Origin: Anisodus tanguticus
Taxonomy: Eukaryota; Streptophyta; Magnoliopsida; Solanales; Solanaceae
Length of the DNA: 64,000 nt
Assembly: GCA_034509755.1 (NCBI GenBank)
Contig: CM067561.1
Span: 8,436,646 to 8,500,645 of the forward strand
Direction of reading: 5' to 3'
Positions 1 through 11,226 of the stretch are shown piece after piece (position 1 is the first letter of the stretch; each line of letters starts with the position of its first letter). The translations under genes were made by a program, and so were the position numbers. Below the pieces are notes generated by a model, which saw only the letters and a program-made list of their open reading frames with translations, had not been told where the DNA came from and ran no database searches.

Positions 1-1089
1 GTAGTGGCCCAGCATGTCCAGCCCTTGGCAGTATTTAGGGCAGCAAAACAGTGGACATGATTTGTATATTAAGAAAAGTATATTGTGTGTATATTGTAGT
101 ATATTTGTTACCTAGATTAGGTTATACACTTACCATAATTAGGATATACACTTACCATATTGTATAGTTAGAATTATGGTAGAAGAAGGTTTGTAACTTG
201 TATATATATCTATTCAATCAATGAAAATAATCAAGGGGATTATTTCTTTCAGTATGTAATGGCTATTCTTTATTTTTTTGGCATGATTCCGTACGAATAA
301 TGGTTTCCAAATAAAATATCTTATTCCTACTATTGTTTGTTCCTTGTTGGGAGTACTTTCATGTCATATATCCTCCTCTTGTCTTGTATTGACTTGTTGA
401 TTGATGGTTGAGCTTGTCTCATATCTTGTTCCTCATAAAACAGAAAGAGTTAGAAGTACATATTCATAGAGTCGACCAAATATTGTACGAGAGTAAAAGA
501 ACAAGTCTTATGAAGTATAAGAGCCAAGAATGCGATAGTTATATAAGCAAGTCATTGATCCTAGGGGCGGGTAGAGCTTCCCGTAAGAACGTCTACTCCT
601 TAAGATATCAATAGATATATTATAGGCCACCGCTTTATGTAAATAATGTAATAGTTGAAAGAAGTAATGCATATTATATAAGTGATTAAGCTTATGAATA
701 TTAGAGGAGATTTATGACGTCCCTATAAATAACATACCGAACTAGAAATATCATAAAGTGTGCAGAACGATTAAGCTTGTGTGTAATAGCTGAGACTTGT
801 GATGATTGTCCCTAATAGATAGCCTATCATAAAAAAAAGGCTAATCAAATCTTAATCTAGAAAGGTGAGATGTGAAGAAAAGAAGATAATAAGAGGCTAA
901 TAATCTCATAATGAAAGGCTACGATTCTTTAGCTTATTAACTGTTATTTAACCTTTGTATGTTGTGACTAAGGTTGTGTGAGCTATCCCCTGTCAGGAAT
1001 CTACGTTCAATTCTTACTTATTTTATGTTAATAGAGAGAGTAGAGAGTTTATATATACAATATACTATTATTTGCAGAATTACTATATC
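1..1089. repeat. AT-rich LTR-like debris, unclassified
   Basis: No coding region is recognisable. Bases 60-260 contain short repeated runs (TATACACTTACCATA-type, twice near 124-165) followed by an AT-rich tail that resembles the end of a Copia-type LTR. The 68-codon frame at 408-614 has no motif I know and sits in similar sequence, so I do not call it a gene. Probably the decayed outer part of LTR retroelements. Confidence 0.3.
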
Positions 1090-1836
1090 CTTGCCTTATA
1101 GATGGTAAGAGATATATAGTTTGCCTTCAGCGCTATACAAATATGTGCATTGCCTTCGGGACTATACATAGATTGTTTGCCTTCAGGGCTTTTTATATTT
1201 ACCTTTGGGGCTATGTTACTATACACCGGACCCCACATGAGGCTGGATAATTTATTTTTAGTATTGCATTCATCATATGAACAGAGACAGGTAGATATCT
1301 TTCCAGATTATCCTTTACTCCGTAATTTATATCCAATATATATATCATGTATATCAGGCTGGTTTCTGTTTCAGTTATTATCTGCCTTACATACTTGGTA
1401 TAATAATTTATACTTGCGTCCTATTGTTGGGGTATTGCATTTCATGCCCGCACGTTTAGGTAGCCAATTTGACAAGCTCTCACAGTAGACAGGGTCGATA
1501 TTCAGCGAAGGATCGGTAAGACTCTATTTCATCTAAAGTGTAGCTGAGTCTAGTTGTCAACTTATTAGATCATGTTTGTAGCCTTCATGGGTAGGCCCGG
1601 GCATTGTCCTGACCAAATGATGTCAGTAACTCTTTGAGGCTTTGTAGACACATATCGATATGCACAATATATTGTGTAGCCTTATCGGCCTAAGATATTA
1701 TGATTAGTTTACAAGTTGGCCTTGATGGCCCAGATTGTTTGTTGGGTTTCTAGAGCTCACGAGTTATAGTTGGTACGCTCGGGGTCATGTAAAGCACCAT
1801 GTGCCGGCCAGGCCTTCTCAGGTTTAGGGCGTGACA
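1090..1836 (+). repeat. Ty3/Gypsy LTR, 3' portion
   Basis: The segment has repeated 'gccttcaggg/gccttcgggg' phrases at 1120-1210 and ends in TTTAGGGCGTGACA at 1823-1836. That ending and the 'CACCATGTGCCGG' phrase just before it are typical of Del/Tekay-type chromovirus LTR ends in Solanaceae. An open frame of 112 codons (1150-1488) lies inside but is non-coding LTR sequence. The left boundary is uncertain, and no adjoining internal domain is visible, so this is a fragment or solo LTR. Confidence 0.5.
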
Positions 1837-2064
1837 TGTTGACTTTCTATTATTTGTGGCATTTTAAGAATTAAGATAATCTTGTATATTTATTATTTCC
1901 GTTTTTTAAAAATCATATGTTCAAAATGGGAAATGGTTTGCCTATCAGTGGGTTAAGTGTAAGTGTCATCATGACATGTGATTAGAGTTATGAAAATAAC
2001 TTATGCGTAAGTCAAGATGTTCTAATTTTTTATCTTGTTATTTTAATCATTTGATATAAAAGAA
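1837..2064 (+). repeat. Second Gypsy LTR-end fragment and AT-rich spacer
   Basis: Bases 1925-1975 hold a 'GGTTTGCCTATCAGTGGG ... CATCATGACA' phrase. It resembles another Del/Tekay-type LTR terminus, different from the one ending at 1836. The rest is AT-rich without features. Confidence 0.35.
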
Positions 2065-3998
2065 AGGTTATGGAACGATCATTTAGGTAATTTATCATTA
2101 TATAATATGAAGAATATTGGTTCTATTTCAGTCTCAGTTTCTAAATTCTCTACACCTATCGGTATTTGTTGACTTGCCAAACAACATAAACTATTATCTA
2201 TTAGTATTTATTTCACACTGATACGTGGAAACCTACAATGACATTAGGTATTTCTTAATTATGGTTGATGATTATAGTGTAGGAACTTTAAAAAAAAAAA
2301 AAAAAAGAAGTAGAGGAACTTTGAACCTACTTACTCTCTACAAAATTTAATGCATTTTCAGTTCTAAAAGCTTCCTAGCTATGGTTAAAAGATAAATTCA
2401 TACCAAAGTAAAATTCGTATGCTTAGATAATGCATTTTGTTGAGATGTTGTGATCTCAATAATAGTTCAAGAGCTTTTGAAGTTTTGATGATTGGCAAAC
2501 TATGTACAAGTGACAATCAATGTATAAGGAAGAAGGATAAAGATTTACATGAAACATGTTCTTAACAGATCTCTAAAAGGAACTAATAAAGAAAACAATA
2601 CTAAAGATGAACTGCTGAGAGGAACTGATCCTTTAGACAAAGAATTGGAGACTGTTTGAAGAAGTGGTTCCACGCAGACTTGGAGAATTGATATTAAGAC
2701 TTAACTCAATTCTACAAGAAATTGAAGTTCAAGATATGTAAACATTACCATAATTGAACAACACGAAATTAGCTTGGAATTAAGAGAAGTTGGTTGTATA
2801 TACCTGAAGACAAAATCCAAGTCAAATAAAGAATTGGTTTTGAACAATTAATTAAATCAAGTTGTGGTTGAATTTGGAGAACTACGAGCATTTATTTTAC
2901 TCCTATAAAGACAACATGAAATAAAGTGTTGGAGCTTAACCACAACCAAAGAGAGACGTCAGAGTGAGAGTAGAGTCTATACAAAGAGTCTCAAAGGAAT
3001 CAACTACGACAACTAGTGAACCTGTTCCTATATATTAGTTTTTATTTATATGTTCTTAAAGAGTTGTTCAATTATGGGCGATTTATTAATGATTGAGATA
3101 GGGGTTGTAGAATCAGTTTCTTAGGTATACAAATCGTTGAACCTTAAAAGTTGTTCATGTTAGTGAAGAGTTTGAAAAATTCTATAGGAGGTATGTAGCG
3201 GTTTTTCCTTCTTTGAGCAAGAATTTTTTCACGTGGAAATACTTGTGTTTATTTACATATTTCACACTTTGCCTTCTTGTATAGCTGTTCAAAGAAGGTC
3301 TTTGAGTACTTAGGTGGCATCAAACTAACACATTTGAATTACGATATGAAATCATTCAAACAAAGTTTTCTATCACCGAAAATTCTAAGTCAAACAATTT
3401 GTTCTAGCACACCACAAAAAATGATTTTGTGGAAAAAACACAAATGTTTATTGGAAACATCTAGAACCGTATTGTGTAAAATCACACCATCCTGTTACCT
3501 ATTGGGGAGAATGTGTTTTGAGATCTATCTATTTAATAAATAGTTTCCCTTCTAAAAAATTTCATTCAAAACACCTCATGAAATTCTTTGATTCTATATC
3601 AAATTATTTCAATTTGAAATGTTTTGGATGCTTGTATTTTCTTCAACTCATAGGTATAAGTTTGCACCTAGGGCACAACCCTGTGAATTCATTAGTTATC
3701 TACATGTAAAGAATTTAAACTCCTAAGTCTCTCAACTAAAAAACTATTTGTTTCTAGATGTTATTATTTATGAAAAATACTTTCCATTTGCTTCTAATCC
3801 CTTAAAAAAATTTACACGAACTATTTTTCCTACTTGTATTCTTCGTCAGAAATGATCCAGTCATTATTTCATATGATGATCAATCTACGATTATATCAAT
3901 TTATAATTCTACACCATCATCTTCATAATATAGAATCTGATTCCTCACCTTCAGAACCTACTCAATCTTCTGTTTCACGACCCCTTTCAACCCGGTAG
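2065..3998 (+). pseudogene. Copia integrase relic (split by a solo LTR)
   Basis: Translating + strand pieces gives a gag-pre-integrase start (LWNDHLGNLS, about 2070), a CPLAK-like piece (about 2160), an integrase core (H-D-TW, YFLTIVDDYS-like, then a VRLDN-type piece, 2195-2436), the TPQ-N stretch (about 3405), WGECVL and the LINSFPSK-like piece (3510-3555), an FGCL-type motif (about 3620) and a FVSRDVIF-like end (3750). A Ser/Pro-rich linker typical of the Copia region between integrase and RT follows to about 3998. Many frameshifts and stops make it clearly dead. The core is interrupted by a solo LTR (2438-3330). RT is absent here; matching RT pieces of an old Copia element occur at 31095, which may be the other half of this copy. 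Confidence 0.7.
2438..3330 (+). mobile_element. Solo LTR with perfect 5-bp target duplication
   Basis: An 893-bp insertion begins TGTTGAGATG and ends ACTAACA (TG...CA), flanked on both sides by CATTT (2433-2437 and 3331-3335). It sits inside the Copia integrase relic; removing it and one CATTT restores a continuous, though decayed, Copia reading. No internal domain is present, so it is a solo LTR produced by LTR-LTR recombination. The text 'TTTTGATGATTGGCAAACTA' near the start resembles SIRE/Maximus Copia LTRs, but the family is not certain. Confidence 0.75.
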
Positions 3999-4002
3999 TG
4001 AT

Positions 4003-5460
4003 TATTTAACTGTAACATGTCATTGGATAGTTCAAAATTGATCTATGTAAAAACGTATTTTAGCATATAGGTATATTGATGATAGGCACACTGAAAGTTT
4101 TATTGCACAAAATATTAATAAAATTTGTGATTATTATGACATAATTGATAAAATTATGACTATTACATTAGATTATGCTACTTCTAATGATTATGCTATA
4201 AGACTTTTAAAAGTTCGATTAACTCAATATTTTCCTAATCATTTTCATATAAGATGTGCGTGCCATATTTATAAATTAGTTGTAAAGGATGACCCAATTT
4301 TTTTTGAAAGCATTCTTGATAAAATACAATTTGCTATAAATTTTATTTTTAAAGGTAATAAACTACAAAGACGCAAAGAGTATAAATTTTTTTGTCATGA
4401 TTGTGGATTACCTTATAGAAAAATTTCAGAAGAAGTTTCGACTAGGTGGAATTCTCTGTATGAGCAACTACTTGTTGCTTACGATTATAGACAACATATA
4501 ACTTTATTATTTAACGCCCATAATAAAAATCTAAGGGATATGCTTGTAGATAATGATTGAGAATTTTTTTTAGAACTTAATGGATTTCTAGAGAAATTTT
4601 TTCAAGCTACTAAAGAATTTTCCGGTATTTATTATCCTACTATTTCAAATATGTTATTTTATGTAGCTCTAATATTTTTGTTACTTAATGAATATATGAA
4701 AAAATCATTTTACGCTCCATCTATTAAAAAAATGTTTATAAAATTAAATTATTTTTTTTCCCTATTTTCATTGTTTATATTATTGGTGTTGTATTAAATC
4801 CGACTATTAAAGTAGACGGTTGTAAAACACTTGTTGAAACGATTTATGATTGTATAGAAGTACTTCCAACAAACCCAACGGAAGAACCAATCACAAATCA
4901 ACTAAAGAAGAAGTTACATCTAGCATACACCCTGAATGCAAACAAGTATATATGTATTACCAACAACAAAGTGCAAATAATCAACCGGCTTCTGTACCAT
5001 CTTCTACTACTTCGCTACAACCTTATAAAAAATATGCAGTTTCTGCCTCTAGTATTCAAAGCCTTAGAGATATAATGTTTAGTAGTTCAACTTCTTCACA
5101 AGTTAGAGAATTTGATGTTTATGTTTTGCAGGGTGTTGTATCGTACGAATTAATTGTCAATGATGAAGGACATGAAGACTTGCTGAAATACTTGAGGGAC
5201 AATGAGAAGACATTTCCGACACTAGCAAAGATGACCCGAGATGTGTTGAACATTCAAGCGTCATCAACAACGTCTGAAAGCATTTTTTTCTGCGGGAAGA
5301 TTTCAAATAGGAGAGCATAGACATTTATTGGCGGGAGACACATTGGAGATTGCAGTTCTATTCAGAGATTGGATTCGAGCGGAGCGTAGAAGGTGCGGTC
5401 AACCGGAGATCAACGAAGAAGAAAATTATAAGTACAACGAAATCTTATCCAAGGGAACAT
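4003..5460 (+). pseudogene. hAT-superfamily transposase relic
   Basis: The first recognisable part reads like a plant hAT (RICESLEEPER/Ac-like) transposase: a CHWI piece (about 4018), KRILAYR-like (about 4050), DRHTESFIAQNI (about 4080), YYDIIDKIMTITLD (about 4130), RCACHI (about 4252) and TRWNSLYEQL (about 4440). After a frameshift near 4556 the match continues with a YYPTISNML-like stretch to about 4760. The C-terminal dimerisation domain appears at 5110-5460 (LKYLRDNEKTFPTLAKM, SSTTSES, CGKISNRRA), with another frameshift near 5310. The N-terminal BED zinc finger is missing because the relic joins Copia sequence at about 4000. hAT transposases perform cut-and-paste transposition with 8-bp target duplications; this copy cannot be active. 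Confidence 0.8.
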
Positions 5461-5769
5461 GAAGTGACGTCGAACAATTTGACCAACAACTTCCAATTCC
5501 AACCGAAGATCCTCAAGACATTGTGAGGAAAATAGAAAAAGTATGGTTAACTATGTATTTTTTAAAATGCAATTTTACTATGTGATTTTCGACTTTTGAA
5601 CAACACCACAAAATTGTAATTTTTAAATTGTATTACAAATAAATCATATTTCTATTAAATAATATAAGAGGCACAAAAACAGTCTTGTGATGTTTTTATT
5701 ACACTATCTTGTTCAATTATTGAAGTGTTTATATATATTATTTTTAGAAATAAAGTGGCAAAAAAAAAC
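5461..5769. other. hAT 3' non-coding, AT-rich
   Basis: No gene is seen. This is AT-rich sequence after the hAT transposase end and before the GC-rich terminus. Confidence 0.4.
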
Positions 5770-5971
5770 CAAATTCATGACCCCGACCCGACCCGTCCCG
5801 TCCCATCCCGCCAAATCCTGACCCCCCCTTCCGGCGGGACGTGGGATGGGACATGACCTATTCCCGTCCTGCTAATCCCGACCCATCAGGCCCGCAGGAG
5901 CCCACATCCCGACCCTCCCCCGTCCCACCAGGATTGGTCCCGTCCCACCCAGGCCCACCGGTCACCCCTTG
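5770..5971 (+). repeat. hAT 3' subterminal repeats and terminus
   Basis: An abrupt GC-rich block with many CCCGTCCC / GACGGG / CGGGAC units in both orientations, including a small palindrome near 5830 (GGCGGGAC). It ends in CACCCCTTG at 5963-5971, the reverse complement of a CAAGGGGTG-type hAT terminal inverted repeat. The next bases, TTTGACCT, would be the 8-bp target copy, but the partner left terminus is not found. The 65-codon Pro-rich frame at 5841-6038 is a by-product of this repeat. Confidence 0.6.
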
Positions 5972-7960
5972 TTTGACCTATGCCTGCTCAGTTCAATTCT
6001 CCATTTTACATATGGTATTAAGTGGTATTAGACACTAGGTTTGGATTGACTATTTGTTCTGGCTTTAGGATTGTTCCTTCCTATTTGTCTGGCTATAATC
6101 GTATTCAAGATGTGATGACCCTGTGTACTTTCTAAACTCTGAAATATGGTTTTTCTTGGGATGAATTTGGTTAAAAAACAAGGATATACATATATGGTGT
6201 ATAGTTATGATTGATTTTCTCCTTTAAATTTCACACTTGTGTGCTTGCCTAAAGAAAATGTCATGATATACACCTGATATACAAGCTACATACAGACCAG
6301 ATATATTAATATTTCAAGTGTATAAAAGCATGTATATGTATGCCATCTATGCTTTTGTTATGATTGGGCTTAGTCCACGTCTATGCTTATTTGTTTCTTT
6401 CATGCGACTGTGGCCTTTGGGCCTGGCCCACTGTTTGCTTCTCCTTCTTTTCCTTATGCATTGTGGTTGGTTTGGGCCAGACAATTTGTTTTGAATCAAG
6501 TTTCCTTTGTTGTGGGTTGTTTGTTTGTTTATCTCATAAATCAATTAAATGATGAGTCAAAGATGCTCTCTAACTTGGGCTTCTGTTTTCCCCTTGTTTG
6601 TTCTGTTGCATCACCACGAGGCCCATCATTCTATTCATTTCGAGTTGTCCAGTCCTTGATTGACCGGTTGTGTTGAGGCCCAATCCAATGAATTTCGATC
6701 AATTAAAATAGCAAAGGATATAATGTTTGCATGAACGTCTAGCTACGGATGAAAATAGCCAATTGGTGGGCTCCGGTAGGCCCACCAGCCTAAACCCTTC
6801 TCTTTTCAATTTTTTACATATCATTGTGTATATATATGTATTTATTATAATAAACTACTTTGATATATTGAAACTTTACTTATGGTTGTGAATCTAGGAT
6901 AGGCAAACGATATGTGGATCGTTTAGCTAGATCGCCAAATAATTTCAGAACATTGTTTTAAATCTGGAAACTCTGAAATAAAGGACTATTTTAGCTAAAT
7001 AAAAAGGGTTGTTTGGACATTAGAAACTGGAATAGAATTGATTTTAAAGCTAAGTGTGAAAACTGATTTTAAATTTTTAAATACATGATTTGGACTTCCA
7101 AAAGTAATTGGGCTAAGTGTTGACATTTGAAGGACCCAGAATTGTAGCTGAGTGACTTTACATCAGATAAATGGATTGTTGGAATTCAGGTTTAAAATTG
7201 GGTTGAATTTGACACTTTGTTTATGATTGGAACACGGGCTAAGCCCAATAAGTTGACATTTTGGACTAAAAACTTATCTTGGACTTGATGTTAAGTTGAG
7301 AATTTTGGAATGTATGATATGTTTAGCCTTGAGAGATATAGCATGTAAAAAGGAACTAAAGCCCATTTTGTGTTACCTTTATTTCAAAACCAACTTGTCA
7401 TTTTAAATGAGATTATATCATTTTCAAAACTTGAAAAGGATTTTTTTTTTTAAAAAACATGCAAGTGTGAAATTCGTCAATATAGTTGGACTAAATGTGA
7501 AGTTCTACTCAAATTCACATTTGAGCGTTCTTAGTCCGAAAATGAAAATTGACTAAACTACCCCGTGCATACTATTTTTTCGCGGAAGTTTAACTCTTTG
7601 TTTTAAAACAAAACCTTGAGTTTGAATGAATGAAAATGACAAGTTATTCATTGTGGATTTTTAAAACTTAAGCAATTTAAATCATTTTGAAGTATGCTAT
7701 AGAGCTCGTAGGTCAATCGTATTCTATGGATCCTTAATACCGGGGTGCTAACACCTTCCCCGGGGATCACCAAAACTCATACCTTGACTCTGGTTTAGAA
7801 AGGATTTTTTCAAAGAATTTGAATAAACCCTTTCACACCGATTTTCCTAATTTACCTGTAAATTAGGTGGTGACTCTAAAATAATTATCCGACTTAGAGC
7901 ACCATCCAAATTCTTAGTAGCTCTTTGTGCGCTCACTCGCATAAAAAGTAAACCGTAAGA
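5972..7960 (+). repeat. Left LTR of the Ogre-like element (5'-truncated)
   Basis: The sequence aligns nearly collinearly with the last 2 kb of the right LTR (25057-27026): 'CATTTTACATATGGTATTA' near 6001 pairs with about 25092, and 'ATTATCCGACTTAGAGCA' near 7884 pairs with about 26950. It ends just before the primer site. The first 3.3 kb of the LTR (promoter half) is missing, replaced by the hAT terminus. Short frames at 6347-6676, 7847-8077 and similar positions are LTR noise. Confidence 0.8.
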
Positions 7961-7961
7961 G

Positions 7962-7980
7962 ACGGTGACTCTGCTGGGGA
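7962..7980 (+). other. Primer binding site of the Ogre-like element
   Basis: 'GGTGACTCTGCTGGGGA' lies 3 bp after the LTR end. It matches the 'GGCGACTCTGCTGGGGA' site found in Tat/Ogre elements, thought to pair with the 3' end of a tRNA-Arg, with one change (C to T). This fixes the LTR end and the + orientation. Confidence 0.65.
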
Positions 7981-8527
7981 TAAACCTAGGTTCTAAGCAT
8001 AAGGGTTCCAATACAACATGCTTTTTGAAATGATATAAATTGCCTATGTGTTTAAATACCGCAATTATAACTATCATTCATACAATAATATTCCGTCAAA
8101 TGGCATGCACACACTTGCATCTGTGCACAAAGGGGATTATGTGGATTTCGCAGTCACCCTCCAGTATAAAATAAGAAACCTTTCTTTGGAACACGTTGAC
8201 GATGGAGTTGGTATGCGATCTTTCCAACAGTCGACAATAGTTCACCCTGGGTTGTCCGCTCGAGTCCCTAAAGTCATTTGCTAAACCACTCTAGTACAAA
8301 TATGATAGAGCGAAGTCAAATTCCATAAACTAGTGCATATTGACTTAGACAGGATCGGGTATCTTAGACCTACATGGACCTGATAGGATGACTCCCTTGT
8401 GTTCTAACGGTCTCCGACCCGACGGTACTGCATCGAACTACTTGTTATGTGAAAGCATTTAACGTGTTTTATGTGATGGACCATTTCTCCTCAGGGGGAG
8501 GGAACTAACTGTGTTCTGTTTTGTAGA
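7981..8527 (+). other. 5' leader of the Ogre-like element
   Basis: Untranslated leader between primer site and ORF1. The 78-codon frame at 8048-8284 shows no known motif. No other feature is seen. Confidence 0.4.
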
Positions 8528-9957
8528 TTCCTACAAACTTGAAATTCGACATGATTACCGAAGCACTCGAGATGCTAAAAATTTGGTAGTCATGGGTAAG
8601 TGCCCCACAATAAAAGGAAGTAGTGAATTGTCTAGGACACCTACCCTCTCTTATGACCATGAAAGACAATATCGACCTCCTAGACGTCCTTACCGAGTAT
8701 TGAGATAACGGGAGAATGGTTTTTAGGTTCAGAGACTTTGAAATAACCCTGACCTTAGAGGATATCCGAGACTACATAGACATCGTATGTACCTGTATGA
8801 GGCGGAGAAAGATACCCGACCGTAACCTGCTACTACCCCATGAGTTGACTCCCAATGAGATCCTTAAGATGTTATCCTTAGCTAGTGACGATTGGATATT
8901 TGGCCTGACCGTAGCCTTTAGGGACCTCCATGCCCGATTTAGGTCTACCCAGGGTTATGTAGAGCAATCCGTAGAGTTTAACTCTTTCGCTGCTTGGGAA
9001 TCCACCCGACCCCTAGCCTTCGCCATATGCCTTCTAGGAACCATAATGTTTCCTAAAGACTATTACCAATCCATAGATACCCGGGTCATCTTCATCACCC
9101 ATGAAATTTTTCATGGCATAACCACTAACGGAGAAACCAAATACTATGACCTAGTCCCAGTCATCATGTTTGACATCTACCGAGCCTTAGGTCAATGCCG
9201 AAACCTGCATAGGTACTTCCAAGGTTGTAACCTCTTAGTCCAATGGTGGATCATCAAGCACCTTCACAAAATTGAGGTTTCATCATACTGAGACCGTGAG
9301 CATAGAAAAGATGACCTCCTAGTAATTTATCAAAACTTCGGGACCCAATCCAAAGAGGGGTGGGCTTTCATCTTTTCTACGCTCCGAAAGGATAGTATTC
9401 AATGGAGATTTCCAGACTTCATATCCGAGATCATATATGTGAGAGGCTGAAAATGCCCTTTCCTACCACTTATGGGGATCTGGGGAATCCGTCCATACAC
9501 ACCTCTTAGGGTCCTGAGACAGTTCGGAAGGGAACATATAATCTCCCAAATAGGGAATATGGAGGAATATGTGGTTGCCTACTAGGGCGACAAGATCAGA
9601 GGAGTTGCCAACATCATCCGAGAGTGGAATGGCCGAATTAGGTGGGGTCCAGAGACTTTAGCCAATGATCCTCTTTTCCCGGGTCGTGATGAAGACTATG
9701 TAGACTGGCTAAGAGCATATTTGCAAGGTACTTGCACCGAGGAACAAACTTTACAAATCTAGACAGGATCAAGACTTAAAGGCTGAGATCAAAGCCTGCC
9801 GCATTCAGAGACAAACGGATGATCGAGATGTTAAATATTTGGAGAAGATACAGTATGACCAGATTGTCATATCTAACTTGACCGAGGAGGTCGACTTCAC
9901 TCACGAGTATCTTGAGGACTTAGATGCTCGTATGAAGAAGGCTATGGATGACGCTGC
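8528..9957 (+). pseudogene. Ogre-like ORF1, DUF7745/plant-mobile-domain-like protein
   Basis: The longest open piece is 8716-9291 (191 codons). In the same frame upstream, a NIDLLDVLTEYWDNG stretch (about 8665) leads into FRFRDFEITLTLEDI, the hallmark of DUF7745-type proteins (a Trp followed by a 'phenylalanine-rich, TLED' segment). Further motifs are PLAFAICLLGTIMFP (about 9010), IMFDIYRALGQC (about 9165) and FQGCNLLVQWW (about 9225). The frame continues past a stop at 9291 through a WRFPD-like segment to about 9770, and a final Lys/Glu-rich coiled-coil-like piece ends at 9957 in another frame. Such proteins precede gag in Ogre elements; their role is unknown. Several stops make this copy a pseudogene. 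Confidence 0.65.
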
Positions 9958-10383
9958 ATAGATGACCCCCATAGAGAAGGGTCAGTATGTTAGTTCATTA
10001 CTGGTGTCTACTCATCTCAGAGCTTCATCATCAGCCACTTGAGGAGACTTGTTCTGATTTTATTGCTTTTCATTTATGCTTTTTAACCTCATCGAAGAAG
10101 ATATTATTATTATTAATGAAATGATTATGGGGCAATGGTTCAATCAACATTTGGCACCTTTATGCTTCAAATGATTAGAAATCCTTAGAGTAACGAGGTA
10201 TAGGAACACAAATTTTATAATTGTTTAAATGCTTCTGATTGATAAACTTTCTATCTGTTTTTACGGGTTCCGTATAAGACTCTTGATTAGTCCCACATTC
10301 CGGACACCAACCCAAAAGAAAAATCTGAGAAAAATACTAGAGCTGACTAAATTTACCTACTTTTCAAGGTTGATTCACCACTA
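9958..10383 (+). other. Spacer between ORF1 and ORF2
   Basis: No coding signal is recognisable; AT-rich with an ATTATTATTATTAATGAA stretch near 10104. Confidence 0.4.
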
Positions 10384-11226
10384 ATGGAAACTCCAGACAG
10401 CCAAAGTGCCACATCACCAGTCATCGACCTGGTCAGTGATGAAGTGACCGATGAGTTGCTTCGGGCTAAGATTCGCGGGGTAGATGCGACGATCGAGTTG
10501 GCAAGATCAGAACATAAGAAAGTTGACTATAAGACTGACTTGGCCAAATCCAAGATGAAAGAGGTCGACGAGATCTTGGAGTTCGTGGAGAAACTAATGG
10601 AAAAGTCCCTTGAGGGAAAACCACAATACCAAAACCTTCGTGAAGATATCAAGACTATGGTGGACGACTATGTCCCTCTTACGCACCTACCAGAAGATGA
10701 CCCAATACCATATAGGAAAACACATTGGGTACCTGAAGGATTCACCCAAGTCATTGATGAAGTTGCTAATCACTACGGAATGCCACAAGGACCTCTCCGT
10801 AGATCATCTCCAATGTGGTGTGCGATCTCCCTCAAAGCTCATGGTTCTCACTTCAGAGTCGCGCCAAGAGAAGTGCAAATTTTTGAGGTCTTTGATGGGA
10901 TAAAAGTTGTCAGACTGGCACACACTAGCTTCCATGTCCTCCCGACTTGTGCACCTCCTTTTGCTCATAAAAGGTGTTTGTACCACAGAAGCCATCCTGA
11001 CCATGACACTGATGAATGTGTGGCCTTCAAGAGAAGAGTCGTCAGACTGATTGATGAGAAAGTCATCCACAACCAGTGGGGACCATATTTTCTCCTAGTT
11101 TATGACTCAATTATTCCTGGTAAAGGATTCACCATGGACACAAGGCTATGGCATTATGACTTTACTTCCTTTGAAGATATGTACGCTGACATATTCTCAC
11201 TTCTGGTTCACACCGGCAAGGTTTGA
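10384..11226 (+). CDS. Ogre-like extra ORF2, intact, with gag-like Cys/His motif
   Basis: An uninterrupted 280-codon frame between ORF1 and gag, the longest intact frame in this element. Residues 1-90 are charged and Lys/Glu-rich (probable helix or coiled coil); residues 100-150 contain YRKTHWVPEGF; residues 195-230 hold CLYHRSHPDHDTDEC followed by AFKRRVVRLIDEKVI. That last block has the same layout as the gag C-terminal motif of this element at about 13645-13740 (C-x-Y-H ... H-x-x-x-x-C ... LK-x-x-L-x-x-LID), so it may be a gag-derived nucleic-acid-binding motif, possibly a duplicated gag tail. I do not recognise the whole protein. The ATG at 10384 follows an AT-rich spacer; no other start is evident. 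It could also be a gag fragment kept open by chance. Confidence 0.55.
   Translation: METPDSQSATSPVIDLVSDEVTDELLRAKIRGVDATIELARSEHKKVDYKTDLAKSKMKEVDEILEFVEKLMEKSLEGKPQYQNLREDIKTMVDDYVPLTHLPEDDPIPYRKTHWVPEGFTQVIDEVANHYGMPQGPLRRSSPMWCAISLKAHGSHFRVAPREVQIFEVFDGIKVVRLAHTSFHVLPTCAPPFAHKRCLYHRSHPDHDTDECVAFKRRVVRLIDEKVIHNQWGPYFLLVYDSIIPGKGFTMDTRLWHYDFTSFEDMYADIFSLLVHTGKV

Noticed and set aside
1150..1488. 112-codon open frame
   Set aside because: Lies within Gypsy LTR text; no domain; the same kind of frame occurs in many LTR copies.
5841..6038. Pro-rich 65-codon frame
   Set aside because: Made by the CCCGTCCC repeat of the hAT terminus.
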